Of a stretch of 64,000 nt of DNA, positions 8,803-18,801 are shown piece after piece; within the stretch, counting starts at the first letter, position 1, and each line of letters begins with the position of its first letter. A model generated the notes under the pieces. It searched no databases. It was given only the letters and a program-made list of their open reading frames with translations, and had not been told where the DNA came from. The stretch comes from Burkholderia sp. BCC0506 (lineage in GTDB: Bacteria; Pseudomonadota; Gammaproteobacteria; Burkholderiales; Burkholderiaceae): the NCBI RefSeq assembly GCF_902833145.1, contig NZ_CADFEN010000009.1:124001-188000 (forward strand). Reading direction: 5' to 3'. The position numbers and the translations under genes are program-made.

Positions 8803-11800
8803 TCAGCCGGTGTTGCGCAGGCCGGCCGCGATCCCGTTGATCGTCAGGTGAATCCCGCGGCGCAGCCGCGCATTCGTGTCGCCCGCGCGGTGACGCTTGA
8901 TCAGCTCGACCTGCAGGTGATTCAGCGGATCGAGATACGGGAAGCGGTTCTTGATCGAGCGCGCGAGCAGCGGGTTGGTCGCGAGGCGGCCCTCATGGCC
9001 GGTGATTTCCGCGAGGGCCCGCGACGTGCGCTCCCATTCCGCGACGATCCGCTCGAACACGTGCTTGCGCAGCTTGCGGTCGGATACGAGCTGCGCATAG
9101 CGCGACGCGACCGCGAGATCGGTCTTCGCGAGTACCATGTCCATGTTCGACAGCAGGTTCGAGAAGAACGGCCAGGTCTTGTTCATCTTCTTGAGCAGCG
9201 CGACGCGCTTCGCGCGTTCGGCGTCGTCCGGCGCGCCGTCGAGATACGCGCTCACCGCGCTGCCGAAGCCGTACCAGCCGGTCAGCAGCAGCCGGCACTG
9301 GCCCCACGAGAAGCCCCACGGAATCGCGCGCAGATCCTCGATCCTGCGCTGCTTCGGATCCTGCAGCTTGCGCGACGCCGGGCGGCTGCCGATGTTCAGC
9401 TCGGCGATCTCGGTGATCGGCGTCGACGAGAAGAAGTAGTCGGTGAAGCCCGGGGTTTCGTAGACGAGCGCGCGGTACGCGGCCATCGCCGAATCGGACA
9501 GCGTCTGCATCGCGGCCTCGAACGCGGGCAACTGCGCCGGTGCGTTCGACTGCGGCAGCAGCGACGCCTCGAGCGTCGCGGCGACGACCGTTTCGAGGTT
9601 GCGCCGGCCGATCGACGGGTTCGAGAACTTGCTCGCGATCACCTCGCCTTGTTCGGTCAGGCGGATCTGGCCGTTCACGGTGCCCGGCGGCTGCGACAGG
9701 ATCGCCTGGTAGGTCGGGCCGCCTCCGCGGCCGACCGTGCCGCCGCGGCCGTGGAACAGCCGCAGCGTGATCTTGCGCTCGCGGAACAGGTCGACGAGCG
9801 CGAGTTCCGCGCGATACAGCTCCCAGTTCGACGTGAGGAAGCCGCCGTCCTTGTTGCTGTCCGAGTAGCCGAGCATCACTTCCTGTTCGGCGCCCTGGTG
9901 CGCGATCAGCGCGTCGATGCCCGGCAGCGCGAAGTACTCGCGCATGATGCGCGACGCGTCGCGCAGGTCGGGGATCGTCTCGAACAGCGGGATCACCATC
10001 AGGCTGTTCTTCGCGCCGCTGCCCGGCACGCCGAGCGTGCCTTCGAGCAGCCCCGTCTCCTTCTGCAGCAGCAGGACTTCGACGAGGTCGCTGACCGTTT
10101 CCGTGTGCGAAATGATGTAGTTGCGCACCGCGCGCGCGCCGAATTGCGCACGGACCTCGCGCGCCTTCTCGAACACGCCGAGCTCGCTTTGCGCGAGCGC
10201 CGAGTATTCGATGTACGGCGAGCGCAGCGGGCGCGGGTCGGCGAGCGCGGCGCGCAGCACGCGCAGCTTGTCTTCCTCGGCGAGCGCCGCATAGTCGGCC
10301 TCGACGCCGGCGCGCGCGAACAGCTCGGCGACCACCGCTTCGTGGATGTCGGAACTCTGGCGCAGGTCGATGCTCGCGAGATGGAAGCCGAACACTTCGG
10401 CCGCGCGCACGAGCGGCGCGAGGCGCGGCGTGGCAAGCGACGCGCCGTGGTGTTCGTCGAGCGACGCGGTCAATACCTTCAGGTCGGCGACGAACGCTTC
10501 GGAATCTTCATACGGGACCGCACGCACGGGCGGCGCGCCGCGGCCCGCGCTGCGCACGGGCACCGTGCCTTCGCCGAGACGCACGCGCGCGCTTGCCGCG
10601 AGCCGCGTATAGATGCCGATCAGCGCGCGGCGGTACGGTTCGTCGACGCGATGCGGCGACTGGTCGGGCGACGCGGCGGCCAGCGCCTTCACCGCGTCGT
10701 TCGCGCCGACCAGCAGGTTCGACACCGACAGCTCGGCGCCCAGCTTGTGCACCTGTTCCAGGTAGTGCTCGAGGATCACCGCGGCCTGGCGGTTGATCGC
10801 CTCGTCGAGCGTCGCCGCGGTCACGTTCGGGTTGCCGTCGCGGTCGCCGCCGATCCAGCTGCCCATCTGGAAGAACGCGGGCACGCGGGCCGACAGGCCG
10901 TGCTCGGCGAGCGCGGCCTCGATGTCGCCGTACAGCGCGGGCAGCTCGTCGAGGAAGGTCGCGCGGTAGTACGACAGCGCGTTCTCGATCTCGTCGCCGA
11001 CCGTCAGGCGCGCGTCGCGCAGCATCCGCGTCTGCCAGAGCGCGGTCACGCGCGCGCGCAGCATCGCTTCGTTGTACTGGCGCTCGCGCGCGGTCAGCTC
11101 CTGGTCGCGCTCGGCGAGCAGGCGCGCGATGTCGTGCTGCGCGTCGAGGATGCTCTTGCGCTGCACTTCGGTCGGGTGCGCGGTCAGCACCGGCACGATC
11201 AGCGCGTCGTCGAAGAAGCGCTGCAGCAGGCGCTTCGACGCGTTGCCGGTGGTTTTCAGCTGGTCGAGCGCGTACGCGACCGTGCCGGGCTGCGGCGCGG
11301 AGCCGGCCAGCGCGTGGATGCGGCGGCGGCGGTTGTGGTGGCGGTCTTCCGCGATGTTCGCGAGGTGCGAGAAATAGCTGAACGCACGCACGACGCTCAC
11401 CGTCTGCTCCGGCGTCAGCTTGCGCAGCTTCTTCTCGAGCGTCTGCGCGGCTTCGCTGTCGTCCTCGCGGCGGAACTTGACGGCGGTCTGGCGGATCGTC
11501 TCGACGACGTCGAACACCGTATCGCCTTCCTGTTCGCGCACGACGTCGCCGAGCAGGCGGCCGAGGAAGCGGATGTCCTCGAACAGCGGGCGGTCCTTGT
11601 CGTCGCGCGTGCGGGTGCCGGCCTTCGGCGCGACGGCCTGGCGGGCGGCGGAGCCGGCGGCTTTCGTCGTGCGTTTCGTCGGACGTATCGGGTCTTTCGG
11701 TTTCGTTGCCGTGGGTTTCGTTGCCGCTTTCGCACGACCGTTCGCGGCGATGGCGACGGTGTCCGTCGAGGCGTCGGGGGAGGACAGGGCAGCATTGCGG

Positions 11801-11832
11801 CGCGCCGTACGCGCCGATCCGGAAGACTTCAC
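8803..11832 (-). CDS. ppc: Phosphoenolpyruvate carboxylase
   Basis: A 1009-aa enzyme that carboxylates PEP to oxaloacetate (anaplerosis). Signature [27 protein letters not shown], the glycine loop [25 protein letters not shown] and the invariant C-terminal RNTG are all present. The chosen start is GTG at 11832 ([12 protein letters not shown]) with AAGGA 7-8 nt upstream; the TTG at 11862 has no SD. Relative to the roughly 880-aa E. coli enzyme, it carries an extra N-terminal tail of about 90 residues rich in Lys, Arg, Ala and Thr, probably disordered. It is divergent from hemC. Confidence 0.95.
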   Translation of the reverse strand: MKSSGSARTARRNAALSSPDASTDTVAIAANGRAKAATKPTATKPKDPIRPTKRTTKAAGSAARQAVAPKAGTRTRDDKDRPLFEDIRFLGRLLGDVVREQEGDTVFDVVETIRQTAVKFRREDDSEAAQTLEKKLRKLTPEQTVSVVRAFSYFSHLANIAEDRHHNRRRRIHALAGSAPQPGTVAYALDQLKTTGNASKRLLQRFFDDALIVPVLTAHPTEVQRKSILDAQHDIARLLAERDQELTARERQYNEAMLRARVTALWQTRMLRDARLTVGDEIENALSYYRATFLDELPALYGDIEAALAEHGLSARVPAFFQMGSWIGGDRDGNPNVTAATLDEAINRQAAVILEHYLEQVHKLGAELSVSNLLVGANDAVKALAAASPDQSPHRVDEPYRRALIGIYTRLAASARVRLGEGTVPVRSAGRGAPPVRAVPYEDSEAFVADLKVLTASLDEHHGASLATPRLAPLVRAAEVFGFHLASIDLRQSSDIHEAVVAELFARAGVEADYAALAEEDKLRVLRAALADPRPLRSPYIEYSALAQSELGVFEKAREVRAQFGARAVRNYIISHTETVSDLVEVLLLQKETGLLEGTLGVPGSGAKNSLMVIPLFETIPDLRDASRIMREYFALPGIDALIAHQGAEQEVMLGYSDSNKDGGFLTSNWELYRAELALVDLFRERKITLRLFHGRGGTVGRGGGPTYQAILSQPPGTVNGQIRLTEQGEVIASKFSNPSIGRRNLETVVAATLEASLLPQSNAPAQLPAFEAAMQTLSDSAMAAYRALVYETPGFTDYFFSSTPITEIAELNIGSRPASRKLQDPKQRRIEDLRAIPWGFSWGQCRLLLTGWYGFGSAVSAYLDGAPDDAERAKRVALLKKMNKTWPFFSNLLSNMDMVLAKTDLAVASRYAQLVSDRKLRKHVFERIVAEWERTSRALAEITGHEGRLATNPLLARSIKNRFPYLDPLNHLQVELIKRHRAGDTNARLRRGIHLTINGIAAGLRNTG

Positions 11833-12040
11833 GATGGGTTTCCTTGGGAAGGCTCGAGTCAAAAGGAACTGCGGAAACTGCGGGAACTGCGGTCAAGCAA
11901 CCAGCTACGTGCGGCACATCCGCACAACGGCGCCGCGACCCGCACGGAAGCAGGCCGGGCGCGGGCTCCGGGCCCGGGCGGGCCGGGGCGTGCGTGCTAC
12001 CATTGTTCGATCTTCAATCCCGTCCTTCGATGTTCCAGCA

Positions 12041-13045
12041 ATGAATTCCGAGACCCCCGCGGCCGGGCCGCGACAGGCACAGCCGCCCGCGACGTTGACG
12101 ATTGCTTCGCGCGAGAGCCGCCTGGCGATGTGGCAAGCCGAACATGTGCGTGATGCGCTGCGCAAATTATATCCAGCTTGTGACGTGAAAATCCTCGGGA
12201 TGACGACGCGCGGCGATCAGATTCTCGATCGCACGCTGTCGAAGGTCGGCGGCAAGGGCCTGTTCGTGAAGGAACTGGAGGCCGCGCTGGCCGATGGCCG
12301 CGCCGATCTCGCCGTGCATTCGCTGAAGGACGTGCCGATGGCGCTGCCCGACGGCTTCTCGCTCGCCGCGATCATGGCGCGCGAAGACCCGCGCGACGCC
12401 TTCGTGTCGAACGACTACGCGTCGCTCGACGCGCTGCCGGCCGGCGCGGTCGTCGGCACGTCGAGCCTGCGCCGCGAGGCGATGCTGCGTTCGCGTTATC
12501 CGCATCTCGAGGTCCTGCCGCTGCGCGGCAACCTCGACACGCGGCTCGCGAAGCTCGACCGCGGCGACTACGCGGCGATCATCCTCGCGGCCGCCGGCCT
12601 GAAGCGCCTCGGCCTCGACGCACGCATCCGCACGCTGCTCGACGTCGACGCGAGCCCGCCCGCGGCCGGCCAGGGCGCGCTCGGCATCGAGATCGCCGCG
12701 CACCGCGCCGACGTCGCCGCGTGGCTCGCGCCGCTGCACGACCCGCAGACCGCGCTCGCGGTCGAGGCCGAGCGGATGGTGTCGCGCGCGCTCGGCGGCA
12801 GCTGCGAGGTGCCGCTCGCCGCGCACGCGGTGTGGCGCGCGGGCGAGCTGTACCTGACGGGCCGCGTGTCGACCACCGACGGCAAGCGCGTGCTGACGGC
12901 CGACGCGTGCGGCGCGGTCATGACCGTCGCCGATGCGCTCGCGCTCGGCCGCGCGGTGTCCGACGAGCTCGAGGCGCAAGGCGCGCTCGACATCGTCCAG
13001 GCGCTGCTCGCCGGCTCGCAGGCCGCCGGCAAGGGCGACGCCTGA
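12041..13045 (+). CDS. hemC: Porphobilinogen deaminase (hydroxymethylbilane synthase)
   Basis: A 334-aa enzyme polymerising four porphobilinogens into hydroxymethylbilane. Motifs include [14 protein letters not shown], the [13 protein letters not shown] block, [21 protein letters not shown], and [14 protein letters not shown] whose Cys binds the dipyrromethane cofactor. The chosen ATG gives a family-like N-terminus after a short Ala/Pro leader. The reading frame stays open upstream to 11420 across ppc but has no family similarity there. The stop overlaps the hemD start (TGATG), so the two are translationally coupled. It is the first gene of a hemC-hemD/X-hemY operon, divergent from ppc. Confidence 0.95.
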   Translation: MNSETPAAGPRQAQPPATLTIASRESRLAMWQAEHVRDALRKLYPACDVKILGMTTRGDQILDRTLSKVGGKGLFVKELEAALADGRADLAVHSLKDVPMALPDGFSLAAIMAREDPRDAFVSNDYASLDALPAGAVVGTSSLRREAMLRSRYPHLEVLPLRGNLDTRLAKLDRGDYAAIILAAAGLKRLGLDARIRTLLDVDASPPAAGQGALGIEIAAHRADVAAWLAPLHDPQTALAVEAERMVSRALGGSCEVPLAAHAVWRAGELYLTGRVSTTDGKRVLTADACGAVMTVADALALGRAVSDELEAQGALDIVQALLAGSQAAGKGDA

Positions 13046-15015
13046 TGGCGGGCGGCGCGCGCGCGTTCACCGCTGTCCTGACGCGTCCGGACGGGCAGTC
13101 CGACGCGCTCGCGTCGCAACTGGCCGACGCCGGTTGCGACGTGCTCGAATTCCCGCTGATCGATATCGCGCCGGTCGACGATCCGGCGCCGCTCGACGCC
13201 GCGTTCGCGGCGCTGGCCGACTACGCGCTGGTGGTTTTCGTGTCGCCGAACGCGATCGACCGTGCGCTCGCGCGGTACGGCGCGATCTGGCCGAACGCGC
13301 TGCCGGTCGGCGTGGTCGGGCCCGGCAGCGTCGCGGCGCTCGAGCGTCACGGCATCGCGGCGCCCGCGCATCGCGTGATCGCGCCGCAGGCGCCGGCCGA
13401 CGGCGGGGTGCCCCATTACGATTCGGAAAGCCTGTTCGCGTGCATCGAGGCCGCGTTCGGCGGCGCGCAGGCGCTGGCCGGCAAGCGCGTGCTGATCGTG
13501 CGCGGCGACGGCGGGCGCGAATGGCTCGCCGAGCGTCTGCGCGAGGCCGGCGCGGACGTCACGCTCGTCGCCGCGTACCGGCGCGTCGTGCCGGAGCCGC
13601 GCGTCGGCGCGTGGGAACGCGTGCACGCGCTGCTCGACGGCCGGCCGCACGCGTGGCTCGTCACGAGCTCGGAAGGCGTGCGCAACCTGCACGAGCTGGC
13701 CCGCGCCCACCTGAACGATGCCGAGATCGACGCGCTCAAGCATGCGCCGCTCGTCACGCCGCACCCGCGGATCGAGCAGACCGCGCGCGCATTGGGTTTT
13801 GATAGGATTACGCTGACCGGCGCGGGCGATGAGCGCATCGTCCGCGCGTTTCGAACGATGGCCGACGAGGCCGTCCAACCGGCGACAGCCGCACCGGTGA
13901 CTAAACGCATGACAGATACCAACGATTCCAAAAGCGTCGCTTCCCAGCCGGCCGCTGCATCCGCACCGCCGTCCAGCCCCCCTTATCTCGCGCCCGAGCC
14001 GCGTGCGCGCCGCGGCGGCAGCGCGCTGCTGTGGTTCGTCGTCGTCGTGCTCGGCTGCGCGGCGGGTGTCGGCGGCTACGCGCTGAACCGCAAGATCGAC
14101 CGGCTCGACGGCACGTTCGTCGCGCGCCAGAAGGCGCTCGACGCGCAGGCGGCCGAAACGCGGATGAAGACCGAGCAGGCGCTCGCCAGCACGCACCAGG
14201 TCGACACGCAGCTCGCGCAGCTCGACGGCAAGCTGGCCGATGCGCAGAGCGCGCAGCAGGCGCTGCAGCAGCAATACCAGGACCTGTCGCGCAACCGCGA
14301 TGCGTGGATGCTCGAGGAAGTCGACCAGATGCTGTCGAGCGCGAGCCAGCAGCTTCAACTGACCGGCAACACGCAGCTCGCGCTGATCGCGCTGCAGAAC
14401 GCCGACGCGCGTCTCGCGACGTCGCAGAGCGCACAGGCCGTCACGGTGCGCAAGGCGCTCGCGCAGGACATCGAGAAGCTGAAGGCCGCGCCGGCGGCCG
14501 ATCTCACGGGCCTCGCGATCAAGCTCGACGACGCGATCGGCAAGATCGACGCGCTGCCGCTGTCGGGCGAGGCGATCGTGCCGCACGCGGCGCCGAAGGC
14601 CGCGCCGGCCGACGCCGCGTCGTCGGTCGCCGCCGGCGAGCCGCGCTGGAAGGTGTGGTGGCACGACTTCTCGGCCGGCCTCGGCCAGCAACTGAAGGGC
14701 CTCGTGCAGGTGCGCCGGATCGACAACGCCGACGCGATGCTCGCGTCGCCCGACCAGGGCTACTTCGTGCGCGAGAACGTGAAGCTGCGCCTGCTCACCG
14801 CGCGGCTGTCGCTGCTGGCGCGCAACGACAGCGCGATGAAGGCCGACCTGCACGCCGCCCAGGCGTCGCTCGCGAAGTATTTCGATCAGGCGTCGAAGGA
14901 CACGCAGACCGTCGAGGATCTGCTCAGGCAGGTTGACGGCGCGTCGCTGACGGTCGCGGTGCCGAACCTGAACACGAGCCTGAACGCCGTTCAGCAGTTC
15001 AAGAGCCGGGGGTAA
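13045..15015 (+). CDS. hemDX: Fused uroporphyrinogen-III synthase / HemX membrane protein
   Basis: A single 656-aa frame. Residues 1 to about 275 are HemD-like (VLTRPDGQSDALASQL, VSPNAIDRAL, VIVRGDGGREWLAERL, VTSSEGVRNL), closing the tetrapyrrole ring. From about residue 289 (MTDTNDSK, internal ATG at 13909) it becomes HemX-like: a Pro/Ala-rich segment, one membrane helix (about 325-347), then a periplasmic coiled-coil region. No stop separates the halves, though the junction contains out-of-frame TGA and TAA triplets, as expected if two overlapping genes fused. Known separate hemD and hemX genes in other proteobacteria make this a gene fusion. It is followed by hemY after 2 bases. Confidence 0.92.
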   Translation: MAGGARAFTAVLTRPDGQSDALASQLADAGCDVLEFPLIDIAPVDDPAPLDAAFAALADYALVVFVSPNAIDRALARYGAIWPNALPVGVVGPGSVAALERHGIAAPAHRVIAPQAPADGGVPHYDSESLFACIEAAFGGAQALAGKRVLIVRGDGGREWLAERLREAGADVTLVAAYRRVVPEPRVGAWERVHALLDGRPHAWLVTSSEGVRNLHELARAHLNDAEIDALKHAPLVTPHPRIEQTARALGFDRITLTGAGDERIVRAFRTMADEAVQPATAAPVTKRMTDTNDSKSVASQPAAASAPPSSPPYLAPEPRARRGGSALLWFVVVVLGCAAGVGGYALNRKIDRLDGTFVARQKALDAQAAETRMKTEQALASTHQVDTQLAQLDGKLADAQSAQQALQQQYQDLSRNRDAWMLEEVDQMLSSASQQLQLTGNTQLALIALQNADARLATSQSAQAVTVRKALAQDIEKLKAAPAADLTGLAIKLDDAIGKIDALPLSGEAIVPHAAPKAAPADAASSVAAGEPRWKVWWHDFSAGLGQQLKGLVQVRRIDNADAMLASPDQGYFVRENVKLRLLTARLSLLARNDSAMKADLHAAQASLAKYFDQASKDTQTVEDLLRQVDGASLTVAVPNLNTSLNAVQQFKSRG

Positions 15016-15017
15016 CG

Positions 15018-16205
15018 ATGACGCTTCGAGGAATCGTCTGGCTCGCGGTCCTGTTCGCGATCGCCGCGGCGCTCGCCACCGTCGGCCGTTTCGACGCGGG
15101 GCAGGTGCTGCTCGTCTACCCGCCGTACCGGGTCGACGTGTCGCTGAACCTGTTCGTGATCGCCATCGTCGTGCTGTTCATCGTCGTGTACGCGCTGCTG
15201 CGCATCGTGCGCAACATCTGGCGCATGCCGCAGCGGGTCGCCGCGTATCGTGCGCGTGCGCGCAACGAGAAGGCGCAGGCATCGCTGCGCGATGCGATCG
15301 CGAACCTCTACGCGGGCCGCTTCTCGCGTGCGGAGAAGGCCGCGCGTGAAGCGCTGGCGGTCGATGCGAACCTGGGCGCCGCGAGTCTCGTCGCGGCCAC
15401 GGCCGCGCACCGGATGCACGAGTACACGCGCCGCGACGACTGGCTGTCGAAGGTCGATGCGCCCGAATGGCAGGATGCACGGCTGCTCGCCGCGGCCGAC
15501 ATGCGCGCGGACGCCCGCGACGCCGACGGTGCGCTCGCCGCACTGGCCGACATGCAGGCCGGCGGCAAGCGCATCCACGCGCAGCAGGTCGCGCTGCGGG
15601 CCCAGCAGCAACTGAAGAACTGGGCCGAGGTGCTGAAGCTCGCGAAGGCGCTCGAAAAGCGCGAGGCGCTGCATCCGGCCGCGGCCGTGCGGCTGCGCCA
15701 GCAGGCGGCGGAAAACCTGCTGCGCGAACGCCGGCACGACCCGGATGCGCTGCTCGAAGTATGGCAGTCGCTGTCGCCCGTCGAGCGCCAGTCGCCGCGC
15801 CTGGCCGATCTCGCGGCCGAGCTGCTCGTGCCGCTCGAGCGCCGCAACGAAGCGCGCCGCATCGTCGAGGACGCGCTCGCGCACAACTGGGATGCACGCC
15901 TTTTGCGCCGCTACCCGGACACGGCCGGCGCCGATGCGCTGCCGCTGATCCAGAAGGCCGAAGGCTGGAAGAAGGATCATCCGGAAGACGCCGACCTGCT
16001 GTTCGCACTCGGCCGCCTCTGCCAGCAGCAGCAGCTGTGGGGCAAGGCGCAGTCGTTCCTCGAGTCGGCGCTGAAGCTGGCCGACAACGAGGCGCTGAAG
16101 GTGCGCGCGCATCGCGCGCTCGCCCGCCTGTTCGAGCATCTCGGCGAAACCGACAAGGCCGCGAAGCACTACCGCGAAAGCGCGCTCGCGATCACCGTGG
16201 TCTGA
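15018..16205 (+). CDS. hemY: HemY protoporphyrin/heme-pathway membrane protein
   Basis: A 395-aa inner-membrane protein. Two N-terminal helices (about 5-22 and 42-63) flank a short periplasmic loop. Then comes the HemY_N motif region with RMPQRVAAYRARAR and a long cytosolic TPR-type helical domain (repeated Ala-rich helix pairs, e.g. DLLFALGRLCQQQQLWGKAQ). It is always linked with hemC/hemD/hemX in gammas and betas, but its exact biochemical role is not settled and it is unrelated to Bacillus HemY oxidase. It is the last gene of the operon and is followed by a strong terminator. Confidence 0.92.
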   Translation: MTLRGIVWLAVLFAIAAALATVGRFDAGQVLLVYPPYRVDVSLNLFVIAIVVLFIVVYALLRIVRNIWRMPQRVAAYRARARNEKAQASLRDAIANLYAGRFSRAEKAAREALAVDANLGAASLVAATAAHRMHEYTRRDDWLSKVDAPEWQDARLLAAADMRADARDADGALAALADMQAGGKRIHAQQVALRAQQQLKNWAEVLKLAKALEKREALHPAAAVRLRQQAAENLLRERRHDPDALLEVWQSLSPVERQSPRLADLAAELLVPLERRNEARRIVEDALAHNWDARLLRRYPDTAGADALPLIQKAEGWKKDHPEDADLLFALGRLCQQQQLWGKAQSFLESALKLADNEALKVRAHRALARLFEHLGETDKAAKHYRESALAITVV

Positions 16206-16220
16206 CGCGGCGCTGCGTAG

Positions 16221-16258
16221 AAAGCCCCGAACGCCGATCGGCGTTCGGGGCTTTTTTT
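16221..16258 (+). terminator. Intrinsic terminator of the hem operon
   Basis: A 16-bp perfect stem AAAGCCCCGAACGCCG / CGGCGTTCGGGGCTTT (16221-16254) continues into an unbroken T-run ending at 16258. It is one of the strongest terminators in the window. Confidence 0.9.
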
Positions 16259-16457
16259 CGTCCGCCGTTGGGCCGCCGGCACGCAGCGTGCCGTCATCCG
16301 GCCGGTGCGGGCGCTGTCTGCCTGCAAGCCAAAACGCCTGGGCGCCGGGGCGATGCCGGACGTCGGGGCGGTTCGGGACGGGCCGGCAATCGGCCGGCGG
16401 CGTATCGGGTGTCTCGGGTGTGTCGGGTGTATCCGGCGCGCGTCGACGCGCCCCGCA

Positions 16458-17762
16458 TCACTTGTCGACGAGCCGCTTCGGCACCGACAACGCAAGCAGC
16501 CCGCCGAGCACGAGGAAGCCGGCCAGCATGTACATGCCCGCGTCGTTGGTGCTCGTCGCCTGCTTGAGCCAGCCCATCAGGTACGGGCTCAGGAAGCCGG
16601 CCAGGTTGCCGATCGAGTTGATCATCGCGATGCCGGCCGCGGCGGCCGTGCCGCCGAGGAACGCGGTCGGCAGGCTCCAGAACAGCGGCAGCGTCGTCAG
16701 GATGCCGATCGTCGCGAGCGTGAGGCCGAGCATCGCGAGCGCCGTCTGGTGCGCCCAGATCACCGACAGCACGAGGCCGAGCGCGCCGATCGCGGCCGGA
16801 ATCGCGACGTGCCAGCGGCGTTCGCGGCGTTTGTCCGCGCTGCGCGCGATCAGGATCATCGCGACCACCGCGGCCGCATACGGAATCGCCGACAGCAGGC
16901 CGATCATGAGCGTGTCGGTCACGCCCGTCGCCTTGATGATCGTCGGCAGCCAGAAGCCGACGCCGTAGAGCCCCATCACGAACGAGAAATAGATCAGCGC
17001 CATCAGCCACACGCGCGGGCTCGACATCACGGTGCCGAGCGGCAGGTCTTCCTTGGTGGCTTCCTCCGCGTCGACGTTGCGGGCGAGCAGCGCCTTTTCT
17101 TCGTCGGTCAGCCACGCCGCCTTCGCGATCCGTTCGTCGAGCGTGAAGAACACGAGCACGCCGGCGAGCACGGACGGAATGCCTTCGAGCAGGAAGAGCC
17201 ACTGCCAGCCGTGCCAGCCGCTCACGCCGTCGAACGCCTTCAGGATGAAGCCGGAGATCGGCCCGCCGATCACGCCGGACAGCGCGACGGCCGTCATGAA
17301 GAACGTCGTCATCCGGCCGCGCCGGTGCGCGGGATACCAGTAGGTGAGGTAGAGGATCACGCCGGGGAAGAAGCCCGCTTCGGCGACGCCGAGCAGGAAG
17401 CGCATCACGTAGAACATCGCGGGCGTCGTGACGAACATCGTCAGGATCGAGATCACGCCCCACGTCGCCATGATGCGGGCGATCCACACGCGGGCGCCCA
17501 CCCGGTGCAGGATGATGTTGCTCGGCACCTCGAACAGGAAATAGCCGAAGAAGAAGATCCCGGCTCCGAGCCCGTACACGGTGTCGCTCAGGTTCAGGTC
17601 GCTCGCCATCTGCAGCTTCGCGAACCCGACGTTTACGCGGTCGAGATACGCGACCACGTAGCACAGCAGCAGGAGCGGCACGAGCCGCCACGACACCTTG
17701 CGGTAGGTTGCTTCCTCGAATGCGCCGGACGAGCCCGGCAGCGACTGCGTCGATGTTGCCAT
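16458..17762 (-). CDS. MFS transporter, anion:cation symporter (ACS) family
   Basis: A 434-aa protein with about 12 hydrophobic helices. The N-terminal motif YVVAYLDRVNVGFAKLQM, FEVPSNIILHRVGAR and RFLLGVAEAGFFPG are typical of the ACS branch (tartrate, 4-hydroxyphenylacetate, galactonate and similar organic anions). It lies downstream of an aldehyde dehydrogenase and an SDR on the same strand, which fits uptake of a substrate oxidised by them. The substrate is not identifiable. SD AGGAGA lies 5 nt before the ATG. The SD is preceded directly by a tandem 49-bp element that also occurs before the dehydrogenase. Confidence 0.92.
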   Translation of the reverse strand: MATSTQSLPGSSGAFEEATYRKVSWRLVPLLLLCYVVAYLDRVNVGFAKLQMASDLNLSDTVYGLGAGIFFFGYFLFEVPSNIILHRVGARVWIARIMATWGVISILTMFVTTPAMFYVMRFLLGVAEAGFFPGVILYLTYWYPAHRRGRMTTFFMTAVALSGVIGGPISGFILKAFDGVSGWHGWQWLFLLEGIPSVLAGVLVFFTLDERIAKAAWLTDEEKALLARNVDAEEATKEDLPLGTVMSSPRVWLMALIYFSFVMGLYGVGFWLPTIIKATGVTDTLMIGLLSAIPYAAAVVAMILIARSADKRRERRWHVAIPAAIGALGLVLSVIWAHQTALAMLGLTLATIGILTTLPLFWSLPTAFLGGTAAAAGIAMINSIGNLAGFLSPYLMGWLKQATSTNDAGMYMLAGFLVLGGLLALSVPKRLVDK

Positions 17763-17772
17763 GTTGTCTCCT

Positions 17773-17870
17773 GTCGATCCAAGTTAGCGCTTTAGCGGTG
17801 ACCTGGATCCCATGCTTTGCGGTCGATCGATGGCCGCGCCTGGGCGGTGGCCTGGATCCGATGCACCGCT
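17773..17870 (-). repeat. Two tandem 49-bp leader elements before the MFS gene
   Basis: Copies at 17773-17821 and 17822-17870 both begin GTCGATC and end near GGATC(C)(C/G)ATGC. In the transcript (minus strand) copy 1 folds as GATCCAGGT / ACTTGGATC with an inner CCGCT/AGCGC arm, ending 1-2 nt before ACAGGAGA, the SD of the transporter. The second copy is more diverged but keeps the length exactly. The same 49-bp period recurs at 20252-20349. Confidence 0.75.
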
Positions 17871-17957
17871 GTCCTTGTAGTGGGCCGGAGCGGGTGCGGT
17901 GGCGCCCGATCCGGTTTCGTGCGAAGCAATACGCGGCGGCCGTGCCCCCCGTGACGG

Positions 17958-18716
17958 CTAGATGCAGCGCCCGCCGTCGACTTCGAGGCAGACGCCGGTG
18001 ATGAACTCGGCTTCGTCGGATGCGAGGTACAGCGCGGCGTTCGCGATGTCCTGCGGCGTCGAGAAGCGGCCGAGCGGAATCGTCGCGAGAAAGCGGCGGC
18101 GATTCTCCGGCGTGTCCTCGCAGCCCATGAACTCGGTCATCAGCGCGGTTTCGCCGAGCACCGGGTTGATGCAGTTCACGCGGATGCGCTCGGCGCCGAG
18201 TTCGGCCGCGAGCGACTTGCTCGCGGTGATCATCGCACCCTTCGTGCTGTTGTACCAGACAAGGCCCGGGCGCGGCCGCACGCCGGCCGTCGACGCGACG
18301 TTCACGAACACGCCGCCGCCCTGTGCGCGGAAGTACGGCACGAAGGTCTGCACGCACCAGAACAGGCTCTTCATGTTGACGGCGTACACGCGGTCGAATT
18401 CGGCTTCCGTCACGTCGAGCACGGGCTTGTTGCGGTGCGTCGTGCCCGCGTTGTTCACGACGATCTGCACCGCATGGAAATCGTCGAGCGCGGCCTGCAG
18501 CAGCGCGCGCCAGTCGTCCGCTTTCGACACGTCGCCGGCCACCGCGATCGCCTTGCCGCCCGCGAGCGCGATCTCGCTCGCGACGCGCTCGGCCGCCGCG
18601 CCGTGCAGGTCGTTGACGACGACGTTCGCGCCTTCGCGCGCGTACGTTTTCGCGATGCCTTCGCCGAACCCCGAGCCGCCGCCCGTGACGATGGCCGTCT
18701 TGCCGCTCAACCGCAT
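17958..18716 (-). CDS. SDR-family NAD(P)-dependent oxidoreductase
   Basis: A 252-aa classical short-chain dehydrogenase. TGGGSGFG (about 11-18) is the cofactor loop, NNAG near 88 follows, and the catalytic Ser (NVASTAG) and YNSTK complete the triad. The acidic residue at the end of beta2 (VVVNDLHG) favours NAD over NADP. Start chosen at MRLSGKTAIVTGG, which has GGAGACAC upstream. It lies between an aldehyde dehydrogenase and an MFS transporter on the same strand, so it probably oxidises an alcohol or sugar intermediate to the aldehyde dehydrogenase substrate. The substrate is unknown. Confidence 0.92.
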   Translation of the reverse strand: MRLSGKTAIVTGGGSGFGEGIAKTYAREGANVVVNDLHGAAAERVASEIALAGGKAIAVAGDVSKADDWRALLQAALDDFHAVQIVVNNAGTTHRNKPVLDVTEAEFDRVYAVNMKSLFWCVQTFVPYFRAQGGGVFVNVASTAGVRPRPGLVWYNSTKGAMITASKSLAAELGAERIRVNCINPVLGETALMTEFMGCEDTPENRRRFLATIPLGRFSTPQDIANAALYLASDEAEFITGVCLEVDGGRCI

Positions 18717-18801
18717 GGTGTGTCTCCTGTGCTGGTCATCAGAGTCGTCGTGTGCCGACCGGCGGCCGGGTGCTGCCCGCACGCCGGGCGCGTGCCGTGC
18801 G

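Noticed and set aside
7774-12153. 1459-codon plus-strand frame across ppc
   Set aside because: Antisense to ppc; low-complexity Arg/Glu/Val sequence typical of shadows in high-GC DNA.
16380-16440. Short repeated GTGTCTCGGGTGTGTCGGG stretch after the hem terminator
   Set aside because: Only three imperfect 8-9 bp units; no structure or gene effect seen.
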